Origin: Sphingomonas sp.
GTDB taxonomy: Bacteria; Pseudomonadota; Alphaproteobacteria; Sphingomonadales; Sphingomonadaceae
Length of the DNA: 37,684 nucleotides
Direction of reading: 5' to 3'
NCBI RefSeq assembly: GCF_025353885.1
Contig: NZ_JANXNX010000032.1
Span: 1 to 37,684, forward strand
Shown here: one piece after another, positions 7,448 through 15,110 of the stretch
How the letters are laid out: every line of letters starts with the position of its first letter
How positions within the stretch are numbered: position 1 is the first letter of the stretch
Made by a program: the position numbers and the translations under genes
The notes under the pieces: model-generated
Seen by the model: only the letters and a program-made list of their open reading frames with translations
Databases searched by the model: none
What the model was told of the DNA's origin: nothing

Positions 7448-8175
7448 TTGGTCGCCAGCTCGAACGACAGCCTGATCTGTTCGCCGATGGCGCTGCCCAT
7501 CGCGGGAAAGGCGATGACCAGCAGCATCGCCCCCGCTAACTGCGTAAAGGGCAGGCCGATCGCGAACAGATTCAGCGCGGGGGCGGCCTTTGCGATCAGG
7601 GCCAGCACGACCTGCACGATCACCAGCGCGAACGTCACCGGCAACGCGATGCTGACCGCACCCGAAAACAGCGCGGTGCCGAACATCGCCATCGCGTTGC
7701 CGGGGAACCATGCGGAGCCGATGGGAATGTCATGGAAACTGGCGACGACCATCGCGACCAGCGTCAGATGTCCCTGGCTGGCGAGGAAGATGGCGGTGGT
7801 GGCAAAGCTCATGAAATTGCCCAGCGTCGGCGCGGGTCCTGCCAGGCCGTTGGGCGAGGTGGCAAACCCCAGCCCCATCGTATTGCCGATGACTTCGCCC
7901 GCCATCATCGCGGCGGCAAAGGCCATTTGCATCGCAAAACCCATCGTCAGGCCGATCAGCAATTCGGGCAGCACGATGAACGGCGCATCCCGCGCGGCGG
8001 TCAGCGCAGCCTGGGGGTTGCCCGCTGAAAAGCCCGCCCACCCGATCGCAATGGCAATCGCGATCCGCAGCGGAACGGGCACATGGCTGTTCCCGAACAG
8101 CGGCGATGCGAACAATGCAGCGCCCGGGCGGATCGAAGCGATAGCGATGCCCGCTGCGGTTTCTGTGAGGGTCAT
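7444..8175 (-). CDS. fliR: Flagellar export gate protein FliR
   Basis: Integral membrane subunit of the FliP5-FliQ4-FliR1 export channel. It has 243 residues with about six hydrophobic segments, close to the usual 250-265. The conserved central region is present (MAGEVIGNTMGLGFATSPN, which corresponds to the family's GExIGxQMGxxxA region). The start ATG 8175 shares one base with the fliQ stop (TGATG) and the end overlaps flhB by ATGA, so the three are translationally coupled. Longer frames upstream lie inside fliQ and are not used. Confidence 0.93.
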   Translation of the reverse strand: MTLTETAAGIAIASIRPGAALFASPLFGNSHVPVPLRIAIAIAIGWAGFSAGNPQAALTAARDAPFIVLPELLIGLTMGFAMQMAFAAAMMAGEVIGNTMGLGFATSPNGLAGPAPTLGNFMSFATTAIFLASQGHLTLVAMVVASFHDIPIGSAWFPGNAMAMFGTALFSGAVSIALPVTFALVIVQVVLALIAKAAPALNLFAIGLPFTQLAGAMLLVIAFPAMGSAIGEQIRLSFELATK

Positions 8176-8453
8176 CAGTTCAGCATGTCGGGAATGCGTG
8201 CGAACATCTCTCGGGCGAAATCGGCGATGACCCCCAGGATCGCCGCGCCGAACACCGCCAGCACGACCGCGATGACGATCAGCTTGGGCACGAACGACAA
8301 GGTCGCCTCGTTGATCGAGGTGACTGCCTGGAACAACCCCACGACCAGCCCGACGACCAGCACCGACACCAGCAACGGCGCGGACGCCAGCGCCGCCGTC
8401 CACAGCCCCTGTTGCGCGAACCCCAGCAATATGTCCTGTTCGCTGCCCATCAT
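8175..8453 (-). CDS. fliQ: Flagellar export gate protein FliQ
   Basis: Small two-helix membrane subunit of the export channel, 92 residues against about 89 usually. Two long hydrophobic hairpins (LVSVLVVGLVVGLFQAVTSI and VPKLIVIAVVLAVFGAAILG) flank the family's conserved QAxTSINEATLSFVPK turn. Two adjacent ATGs (8453 and 8450) could start translation; both overlap the fliP stop. It lies in the conserved fliP-fliQ-fliR order. Confidence 0.93.
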   Translation of the reverse strand: MMGSEQDILLGFAQQGLWTAALASAPLLVSVLVVGLVVGLFQAVTSINEATLSFVPKLIVIAVVLAVFGAAILGVIADFAREMFARIPDMLN

Positions 8454-9142
8454 CCCGATCCAAACGACGATGCCAGCGACCCCATCGTCAACGCCCATCC
8501 GTCGATGGCGACGAACAGCAGCAGCTTAAACGGCATCGACACGACCGACGGCGACAGCATCATCATGCCGAGCGCCATCAATGCGCTGGCCACGACCAGG
8601 TCGATGACGAGGAAGGGCAGGAAGATCAGGAACCCGATCTGGAATGCGGTCTTCAACTCGCTTGTGACAAAGGCGGGGACGAGGATCGCGAACGGCGTCG
8701 TGGCGATGCTCGCGCCGGGCTTTTCATTGCCCATGCGATAGAACAGCGACAGATCGGCGCTGCGCGTCTGGCGCGCCATAAACCCGTGAAGTGCAACGCC
8801 GCCGCGCTCGATCGCGGTCTCCATCGGCAGCGCCTGCGTGCGATAGGGCTGCCACGCGGTGCGGTCGATCTCCGCAATCACGGGGCGCATGACGAACAGC
8901 GTCAGGAATAGCGCCATGCCGACCAGCACCTGGTTGGGCGGGGTCTGTTGCAGCCCGAGGGCCTGTCGCAGAATCGACAACACGATCAGGATGCGCGTGA
9001 AGCCGGTCATCATTAGCAACAGCGTCGGCAGGACGGTCAGCCCGGTCATCAGCACCAGAATCTGCAGCGGCAGCGACAATGGTTCGGCGCCCGTGTTGAG
9101 CGCACCCAGGTCAAGCGCCGCCATCAAGGTCAAGGCGATCAT
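8450..9142 (-). CDS. fliP: Flagellar export gate protein FliP
   Basis: Main subunit of the export channel in the inner membrane, 230 residues (usual about 245). An N-terminal hydrophobic stretch is followed by the conserved FTRILIVLSILRQALG and QTPPNQVLVGMALFLT segments, a periplasmic loop with LFYRMG, and two C-terminal membrane helices ending in the SLPFK-like SMPFKLLLFV motif. The start at ATG 9142 overlaps the fliO stop by ATGA. The longer frame upstream would run through fliO and is rejected. Confidence 0.95.
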   Translation of the reverse strand: MIALTLMAALDLGALNTGAEPLSLPLQILVLMTGLTVLPTLLLMMTGFTRILIVLSILRQALGLQQTPPNQVLVGMALFLTLFVMRPVIAEIDRTAWQPYRTQALPMETAIERGGVALHGFMARQTRSADLSLFYRMGNEKPGASIATTPFAILVPAFVTSELKTAFQIGFLIFLPFLVIDLVVASALMALGMMMLSPSVVSMPFKLLLFVAIDGWALTMGSLASSFGSG

Positions 9143-9339
9143 GAGGGGAGGTCGCTGGCGATCAGGGCGATGCCCTCCCGGCTGACGGACAGCAGCAGCG
9201 TGCGACCGGCGAATTGGACGACGGCCAGCTTGGTCGTCGCGCCGAACGACTGGACCTCGACCAGGCGTGCGATGCGTCCGCGCCGTTGGTCCCGCACACG
9301 ATTGACGAGCGACAACAGGCGTGCAGTCAGCGCGTTCAT
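9139..9339 (-). CDS. fliO: Very short FliO-like protein without membrane segment
   Basis: A 66-residue protein in the fliO position between fliN and fliP. It matches only the cytoplasmic C-terminal domain of FliO: the pattern IARLVEVQSFGATTKLAVVQFAGRTLLLSV resembles the beta-rich end of longer FliO proteins. FliO normally begins with a transmembrane helix and assists assembly of the FliP ring; here no hydrophobic helix of sufficient length is present. ATGA overlaps link it to both neighbours. The name is inferred from gene order and C-terminal pattern, not from an overall match. Confidence 0.6.
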   Translation of the reverse strand: MNALTARLLSLVNRVRDQRRGRIARLVEVQSFGATTKLAVVQFAGRTLLLSVSREGIALIASDLPS

Positions 9340-9599
9340 TTGACCGATGCCACGATTTCACAGATGCGGACGCCGTAGCGCCCGTCGACGGTGACAATCT
9401 CTCCGCGCGCGATCAGGGTGCCGTTGGCAAGGATGTCCAGCGGGTCGTCGGTCTGGCGGTCGAGTGCGACGACGGCATCCTGTTTGAGTGCGATCAGCGC
9501 AGACAGGGTCATTGACGTCGAACCGACCTCCACCGACAGGCGCATGGGGATGCGGGACAGTAGTTCGTAATTGTCGGTTGGGGGCGGGACTTCAGTCAT
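9336..9599 (-). CDS. fliN: Flagellar motor switch/C-ring protein FliN
   Basis: C-ring protein of 87 residues made of one SpoA domain. It forms the base of the rotor and docks the export ATPase complex. Characteristic features are RIPMRLSVEVGSTSMTLSALIAL, the hydrophobic core LDRQTDDPLDILANGTLIARGEIV and the terminal VDGRYGVRICEIV. The N-terminal tail is short, as in minimal FliN. It starts at ATG 9599 inside the end of fliM and its stop overlaps fliO. Confidence 0.92.
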   Translation of the reverse strand: MTEVPPPTDNYELLSRIPMRLSVEVGSTSMTLSALIALKQDAVVALDRQTDDPLDILANGTLIARGEIVTVDGRYGVRICEIVASVK

Positions 9600-10377
9600 C
9601 GGTCATGGTCTCCATCAAGTCGATTCGGACGGCGGTGCGGCCATCGGTGTCGGTCAGCGTTCCGGCCGCGATCAGATGTGCCCCGGCAAATAACGGGACA
9701 GAGGCGGGCCGGGGGATCGACAGCACGTCGCCGACCGCCAGTCGTAATATCGTGGCGGCGGGGAATTCGGGTTGCGCCAGGATCGCCCGCACCGTCAGCC
9801 TGGCCGCGAGCGCACTGCTGCGAAGCCGGGCGGCCCAGTCGGCCACACGCGGGACGGGCACCCCGCTGATCCGCGCGAGCCCCTCGATCGCAAAGGCGAT
9901 ATGGACGTAGCCGACGGTGCCGCAAGTAAGCGCGATCGTAGCGACCATATCGTCGGCGCGCGCGAATTGTGCCGGGTCGGCAGGGGCAACGGCGGGGGTG
10001 CCGGTGGGCCAGTTGCAGGCGATGGCCTGCGCGATGCCGTCTGCGATCTGGCGCGCGCGCGACGCGGTGGCACGACACTGGCGGGGGGCGTGTGGCTTCG
10101 CGCCTGCCCCGCCGAACTGGCGTTCCAGCAACGACCCGGCCAACGCGTCGTCGACCGCGATGTTCATGGCGCAGGCGGTGCCGAGGCTGAAACCGAAGCT
10201 GGCGGCGGGCTGCTGCCACAGGGCAAAGACCTGCGTGTCCGACGACGCCTGGACCTTCTCTCCCAGCAGGAGCGAGACCGGTGCCACAATCCGCGCGGCC
10301 ACATGCGACAGGGCATTCTGGACACCGTCACCCGGCGCCCGGGCGAGCAGCAGATTGGGGCGGGTCAGCGCGGTCAC
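9592..10377 (-). CDS. fliM: Shortened FliM-like C-ring protein
   Basis: Rotor C-ring protein between fliL and fliN. It has 261 residues, about 70 fewer than usual. The C-terminal SpoA domain is clear (VRAILAQPEFPAATILRLAVGDVLSIPRP...), and the middle part is compatible with the FliM CheC-like domain. The N-terminus starts directly with TALTRPNLLLARAPGDG, without the LSQxEIDALL-type segment that binds phospho-CheY in chemotactic motors. The start is GTG at 10377, overlapping the fliL stop as GTGA. Identification is by order and SpoA domain; the rest is divergent. Confidence 0.82.
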   Translation of the reverse strand: MTALTRPNLLLARAPGDGVQNALSHVAARIVAPVSLLLGEKVQASSDTQVFALWQQPAASFGFSLGTACAMNIAVDDALAGSLLERQFGGAGAKPHAPRQCRATASRARQIADGIAQAIACNWPTGTPAVAPADPAQFARADDMVATIALTCGTVGYVHIAFAIEGLARISGVPVPRVADWAARLRSSALAARLTVRAILAQPEFPAATILRLAVGDVLSIPRPASVPLFAGAHLIAAGTLTDTDGRTAVRIDLMETMTDD

Positions 10378-10835
10378 TGGATCACGAAACTGGTGAAATA
10401 CACGCTGTCGATACCCGTGTGCCCGGTCTTCGACTTAAGGACCTGATCCATCACGGCGCGCAGCTTTTTCTGGAGCTGTTGCTTGCCCGCCGTCGTCGCC
10501 AGGTTGGACGCATCCTGATCGGCGACGATCATCAGCACCACCGACCGCAGCGCCGCCTCGTTGACCTTCACCGCCTCTGCGGAATGCTCGTCACGGGTCG
10601 CGACCGACAGCGAAAGCTGCGCAAAACTGCCGGTATCGCGCAAGTTAGAGGTAAAGGGCTGCTGGAACGCGAAATAGGCGACTTCTGCGGGTGCCGGATC
10701 GCCATGCGGCTGCAACATTCCGGCCTGCGCCACATAGACGCCCCCGGCGGCCCCCGCCCCCGCCATCAGCAACGCGCCGATGCCATAGGCCAGCAGCCCC
10801 ACCAGCTTGCCGCGTTTCTTCTTGGTTCCACTCAT
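10374..10835 (-). CDS. fliL: Flagellar basal body-associated protein FliL
   Basis: Single-pass inner-membrane protein of 153 residues that surrounds the stator and supports torque. It has a basic cytoplasmic N-terminus (GTKKKRGK), one membrane helix (about residues 12-38), then a periplasmic domain with FTSNLRDTGSFAQLSLSVATRDEHSAEAV, typical of FliL. ATG 10835 is preferred to a GTG at 10853 because AAGGAA lies 6-7 bases in front of it. It follows fliK and overlaps fliM. Confidence 0.92.
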   Translation of the reverse strand: MSGTKKKRGKLVGLLAYGIGALLMAGAGAAGGVYVAQAGMLQPHGDPAPAEVAYFAFQQPFTSNLRDTGSFAQLSLSVATRDEHSAEAVKVNEAALRSVVLMIVADQDASNLATTAGKQQLQKKLRAVMDQVLKSKTGHTGIDSVYFTSFVIQ

Positions 10836-10849
10836 CGATTGTTCCTTAT

Positions 10850-11878
10850 TCACGCGTAGCGACCGGCGTCGGCGGCAGCGTCGTCTTCGCTGTCGTTAAC
10901 CTGTCCGATTTCGATCTGGAGGCGCGGCCTCGCCTCGTCGCGGCCGCGCGATCCGGACGGGTCCAGCAGGACCATCGCCGCCGAGATCGGCGCCCCCAGC
11001 GCGGCGGCTCCGGCCAGCACGAGCGGACGCGCGGCGTCCACTGCGGCCAGTGCGCGGGTCTCCGACACGCCTATCTCCAGGCGGTCGGCGGTGCGTTCGA
11101 TGGTAATCCTGCCATAGCCCTCAGGTTCGACACGGAAGCGGACGTCGCCCGACTTCGCGGCCAGCGCGGACACGTCGCGAATGACGGTATCGAGCCACCG
11201 CGTTTCGGCCGGGTCCTGACGCGCGAGGACCGCGAAAATCTGTTCGGCGGGATGCGTCCGCGCTGGCTGGACAAGCGGCGCAGAAAGCGCTGCCGCAAGC
11301 GCTACCGGGATTTCGGGAGGCCGGACGGGCACCACCTCCACGAGGGCTTCGGACGGGGCCAGGGCGACCGTCGTCGTGTCGCCGGGCTTCAGTGGCGGCG
11401 AAGTATCGCGCATTGTCGGCACAGCCTCACCAAGCTTGGCTTTTGCAAAACTCGCTGGCGGCAAGGGCGATGGCTGGGGGTTCACTGGCATCAGTTCCAA
11501 AGGTGCCGGTTGCGTCACTTGAAGGGCTGGCGGCGTCTGGAATGGCAGGATCGGAAGGTCGACCGGCTCGTCCGTCACCAGTGGCTCGTCCCGGTTTTCA
11601 GTGTCGAGCAGCAGGGTTTGGCCCTGGCCCGGCTTGGCAACAGGAAACGACGCGCCAACGGTATCGGCAACTGCAACATCGAATTTTACCGCAATCGCTG
11701 GAGCCGGGTGATTTGGCGTCGGAACCGGAGACGGGTCGCCGATCTCGGCAGCCGTGGTCGCGACCAGCGTTTCAGCATCGAACACGGTGGCGAAATCGAC
11801 AGTTTCCGTCGAAATTGGCGGCGGCGACACCAACCCCCCCGGCAATGCCAAGGTGAGTGCGGGGGCTGCAATCACCAT
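10850..11878 (-). CDS. fliK: Hook-length control protein FliK
   Basis: Secreted ruler protein that sets hook length and triggers the FlhB switch. It has 342 residues with the expected build: a long low-complexity Pro/Ala/Thr-rich N-terminal two-thirds and a compact C-terminal domain (about 225-320: WLDTVIRDVSALAAKSGDVRFRVEPEGYGRITIERTADRLEIGV) like the FliK hook domain. The start at ATG 11878 overlaps the end of fliJ by 7 bp. The gene order fliJ-fliK-fliL supports the call. Confidence 0.85.
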   Translation of the reverse strand: MVIAAPALTLALPGGLVSPPPISTETVDFATVFDAETLVATTAAEIGDPSPVPTPNHPAPAIAVKFDVAVADTVGASFPVAKPGQGQTLLLDTENRDEPLVTDEPVDLPILPFQTPPALQVTQPAPLELMPVNPQPSPLPPASFAKAKLGEAVPTMRDTSPPLKPGDTTTVALAPSEALVEVVPVRPPEIPVALAAALSAPLVQPARTHPAEQIFAVLARQDPAETRWLDTVIRDVSALAAKSGDVRFRVEPEGYGRITIERTADRLEIGVSETRALAAVDAARPLVLAGAAALGAPISAAMVLLDPSGSRGRDEARPRLQIEIGQVNDSEDDAAADAGRYA

Positions 11879-12285
11879 CGACCCATCCCACGCACCATAG
11901 CCGTAAAAGTTTTCCGAGCCTCAGCTTCGCGCCCTGCGATGCGCTCTGCACGATCCCGTCGGTCCTCGGCATTCCTGCTACGGGCATCGGCAACGGCGAG
12001 CGATTGTTCCAATGGGCCGAGGAGTATGACGCTCCTTTCGCGCTGTGTTTCGGTTGCCAGCACGCCCGCCAGCAAGTTCGCTACCGTCTGACCGGATGCC
12101 GCAACCACACTGCCCGCCTGTGGGCCACGGTCGACGGCCAGCACGTTCGAAAGATGCTTCAAGCGCGCCAGTCGGGCATCGAACACCGCAACGGCAGCAA
12201 TCCCATCAGCAAGCGTGAGCACGGCAAAGCGACGCTCAATCCCCCGCACCCGCACCAATTGCCGGGCTTGTGAAATCGCGCTCAT
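11872..12285 (-). CDS. fliJ: Export apparatus protein FliJ
   Basis: A 137-residue helical protein immediately after fliI, where FliJ is normally found; it should act as the central stalk of the FliH-FliI ATPase and escort chaperones. Sequence identity to FliJ is weak by eye, as usual in this family. The coiled-coil-like pattern with Arg/Glu-rich C-terminus (NAEDRRDRAERIAGREAEARKTF) fits. The ATG at 12285 overlaps the fliI stop (ATGA). Confidence 0.72.
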   Translation of the reverse strand: MSAISQARQLVRVRGIERRFAVLTLADGIAAVAVFDARLARLKHLSNVLAVDRGPQAGSVVAASGQTVANLLAGVLATETQRERSVILLGPLEQSLAVADARSRNAEDRRDRAERIAGREAEARKTFTAMVRGMGRW

Positions 12286-13598
12286 GCTGCACCTAGATTG
12301 TGCAGCATTTCCAGTGTCTCATGCTGTGGGCAGACTTGATCCGTACCCTGTTTTAGGAACTCGATAATCGCCGGACGGTTGGCGAGCGCCCGGTCCAGCA
12401 TCGGGTCTGCACCCGCGCGATAGGCACCCATCAGGACCAGGTCCCGATTTTCGGCAGCAAGCGCCCAATCGCCCCTCACTCGCTGGGCAGCAGCGTTATG
12501 TTCGAGGGTCACGACGTCGGTCATGGTCCGACTGAGCGATCGCGCAATATCGATCGCTGGAAAGACGCCCGCCTCGGCCAGGGTGCGCGACAGGACGATA
12601 TGGCCATCGGTGATCGACCGCGCGGTATCGACAACGGGATCGTCCATGTCGTCGCCGTCGGCCAGGATCGTGTAAAGCGCGGTGATTGACCCGCCCGTGC
12701 GGCGGTCGCCCCCGGCACGTTCGATCAACGCAGGGATCAGCGCCAGCGCAGAGGGTGGATAGCCCTTCACCGTCGGAGCTTCGCCCATCGCTAGGCCGAT
12801 CTGGCGCTGCGCATGGGCAAGCCGTGTCAGGCTGTCGACGATCAGCAGGACCGACAGCCCGGCGTCGCGAAAATACTCGGCAATGGCAGTTGCGCGCTCA
12901 ACCGCACGCAGGCGGAGGACGGCAGGTGCGTCGGCGGCGGCGGCAACAACCACTGTGTAAGCGCGCGCCGCGGGCGAGACATGGCTTTCGTCGAAATCGG
13001 CAATCTCACGGGCGCGTTCACCGACCAGGGCCACGACGACGACATCGGCGGCCACGCCGCGCATGATCTGCGCGAGCAAAGTCGATTTGCCGACGCCGGA
13101 CCCCGCCACGATCGCCATCCGCTGCCCAACGCCGAGCGTGAACAACGCATCGACGGCCCGCACGCCGGTTGACATCGCAGTCTTGATCCGCGCCTTGTCC
13201 ATCGGGTTTCCAACGGTCCGTGCGGGTTGCGTCTTCAGCACGCCGATCGGACCGAGCCCATCGAGTGGCACGCCATTGGCATCGATGACACGGCCAAGGA
13301 CATTGCCACCAACCGCGATGTGATTGACGCTGTCGTCAGCAACAACCTGTGCGCCGACCGTCAGCGCGGCGGCTCCATCAAGCGGCAGCAGATGCACGCT
13401 GTTAGCGTCGAATCCCGACACGAGTGCGGGCACCCATGACCCGGCGGGGCCAGCGATGCGCGCGCCGCCGCCAAGAGGGAGGATAATTCCACCTGCCCGC
13501 AACCCACCGTTTGCGCAACTCATCACATGGCCGAACCGCAGCGGATAGGTCCGCGCTATCAAGACGCCTGAAAGGGCGGCCGCCGCACGTTCGATCAT
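12282..13598 (-). CDS. fliI: Flagellum-specific export ATPase FliI
   Basis: F1-beta-like ATPase energising flagellar protein export, 438 residues (usual 440-460). It has Walker A AGSGVGKS (165-172), Walker B SVLLIVDS (about 249-256) and the type III ATPase signature region GEAPTVKGYPPSALALIPALIERAG. An N-terminal beta-barrel domain precedes. The C-terminus is ordinary. The gene overlaps fliH upstream and fliJ downstream with ATGA junctions. Confidence 0.97.
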   Translation of the reverse strand: MIERAAAALSGVLIARTYPLRFGHVMSCANGGLRAGGIILPLGGGARIAGPAGSWVPALVSGFDANSVHLLPLDGAAALTVGAQVVADDSVNHIAVGGNVLGRVIDANGVPLDGLGPIGVLKTQPARTVGNPMDKARIKTAMSTGVRAVDALFTLGVGQRMAIVAGSGVGKSTLLAQIMRGVAADVVVVALVGERAREIADFDESHVSPAARAYTVVVAAAADAPAVLRLRAVERATAIAEYFRDAGLSVLLIVDSLTRLAHAQRQIGLAMGEAPTVKGYPPSALALIPALIERAGGDRRTGGSITALYTILADGDDMDDPVVDTARSITDGHIVLSRTLAEAGVFPAIDIARSLSRTMTDVVTLEHNAAAQRVRGDWALAAENRDLVLMGAYRAGADPMLDRALANRPAIIEFLKQGTDQVCPQHETLEMLHNLGAA

Positions 13599-14122
13599 GA
13601 CAAATCCCCCAACGCTGCACGGACGCGATCAAGAGCGGAAATCACGCCATCCTCCGCGCCGCGTCCGCCGACGACCATGACGATTTGGCCGGGTGGAACC
13701 GACACATCGCCGCAGACGCTCAGGTCGTTGCGCACGCCATCGAGCAACGCCACGCAATCGGGATGGACACGCACCGTCACCGGCCCGTCGGGACCCTGGA
13801 TGGCATCGGCAAGCACCAGCGCACGGGCCTTCAACAGGGCTTCATCGACCGGAGCCGACCCGGCGACGTCCCGAACCAGTCGCATCACCGTTGCGGCAAG
13901 CAGCGCTGCCAGCGGTTCGGGGTCCGCCCGCTCGATCGAGGTCGCGGCATCGACCAGCGTGACCAGCATCGCCCGCTCGGCGGCCAGCTCTGTCTTCATG
14001 GCAAGGACTGCCGCAGCATAGCCTGTAGTATAAGGGTCGCCGACGTCTGCATGATTGTCGTTCTGGACAAGCCGCAGTGGTCGTGCGCGGGCCGCGCTGC
14101 CCGGGCTCCACATATCAGACAT
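13595..14122 (-). CDS. fliH: Flagellar assembly protein FliH
   Basis: Peripheral-stalk regulator of the FliI ATPase, 175 residues, a little shorter than usual. It has a divergent N-terminal tail, a central helix (YTTGYAAAVLAMKTELAAERAMLVTLV) and a C-terminal domain with VTVRVHPDCVALLDGV and the V..DP-like VPPGQIVMVVGGRGAEDGV region. Its place between fliG and fliI supports the call. It overlaps fliG by 8 bp and fliI by 4 bp. Confidence 0.85.
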   Translation of the reverse strand: MSDMWSPGSAARARPLRLVQNDNHADVGDPYTTGYAAAVLAMKTELAAERAMLVTLVDAATSIERADPEPLAALLAATVMRLVRDVAGSAPVDEALLKARALVLADAIQGPDGPVTVRVHPDCVALLDGVRNDLSVCGDVSVPPGQIVMVVGGRGAEDGVISALDRVRAALGDLS

Positions 14123-15110
14123 AGTCGCCGTCTCCCTTGCCTAACTGAATGGCACCGCTGTCGCTCAGCGATTTCGCCAGGATGATGATGGCGCGCTGGG
14201 CGGCCTGAACGTCGGCCAACTTGGTCGGCCCCTGTTCAGCAATCGCATCGCGCATCGTGTCTGCCGCGCGCGCCGACATGGTCGCGAAGATGCGCTCGCG
14301 TTGCGCGTCCGTGACGCCCTTCAGCGCCAGTGTCATCTCGGTCGCATCGGTAGTGCGGCATAGCGTTCCCAAATCCTTGTCCGACAGGCCCAGCAGGTCG
14401 TCGAACACCACGCGGTCATCGTCGATGCGCTGCGCGAGCGGTCGGTCGAGCTTGCCGAGCGCGCGCATCATGCGCAGGTCGAGTGCGCGCGGGACATGGT
14501 TAAGGATCGCGGCGATCGCGGGTGCCCCGGCGTTGACCTCCGCGCGGCCCGCCTTGCCCGCTCCGATATGATTGGCCAGCAGCGCGTCGGCATCGGCAAA
14601 GGCCTGGGCCGACACTGGGCCGAGCGTCGCCGCGCGATACAGGATATCGGCTTGGTCCGCGTCGTCCATTCGCGCGATGACCGCCGCCGCCGCCGCTGGC
14701 GCAAGATTGGCGATCAGCAGCGCGGTGAACTGCGGGTGTTCGGTCGCGCATAGGCTCACAAGATCGTCGACCGACAACCATTTCAGCGTCGGGAGCGGAT
14801 CGGCCATCGCCTCTGGAATGATGCGTTCGAGCATAGCAGGAGCGCGGTCGCCGCCGAGGGCGCGCGTCATCACGCCGCTGAGATGCCCGCTTACTTCTGA
14901 GGTCATTGTCGAACAATCCTTGGCACTCTGGACAAAGCAGTCGAGCGCGACCGCGACCCGGTGTTCGTCGACATCGTGGAGCGCAAACATGGCGCCGCCA
15001 ACGCGTTCGATCTCCGCCGGGTCGAGCCGCTCGACGATCGCGGCGGCCTCTTCCTCGTCCAGCAGCATCAGCAGGATCGCGGCGGTTTCGTGGTCGGCAC
15101 GCTCAGGCAT
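14115..15110 (-). CDS. fliG: Flagellar motor switch protein FliG
   Basis: Rotor protein joining the MS ring to the C ring and interacting with the MotA stator. It has 331 residues, the family norm. The C-terminal torque domain is recognisable (VVFDDLLGLSDKDLGTLCR...TLALKGVTDAQRERIFATMSARAADTMRD), retaining the FDDL and ALKG segments, and the middle domain contains EHPQFTALLIANL. ATG 15110 is used; the longer frame from 15167 would lie wholly in the end of fliF. It overlaps fliF by 8 bp. Confidence 0.94.
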   Translation of the reverse strand: MPERADHETAAILLMLLDEEEAAAIVERLDPAEIERVGGAMFALHDVDEHRVAVALDCFVQSAKDCSTMTSEVSGHLSGVMTRALGGDRAPAMLERIIPEAMADPLPTLKWLSVDDLVSLCATEHPQFTALLIANLAPAAAAAVIARMDDADQADILYRAATLGPVSAQAFADADALLANHIGAGKAGRAEVNAGAPAIAAILNHVPRALDLRMMRALGKLDRPLAQRIDDDRVVFDDLLGLSDKDLGTLCRTTDATEMTLALKGVTDAQRERIFATMSARAADTMRDAIAEQGPTKLADVQAAQRAIIILAKSLSDSGAIQLGKGDGDYV

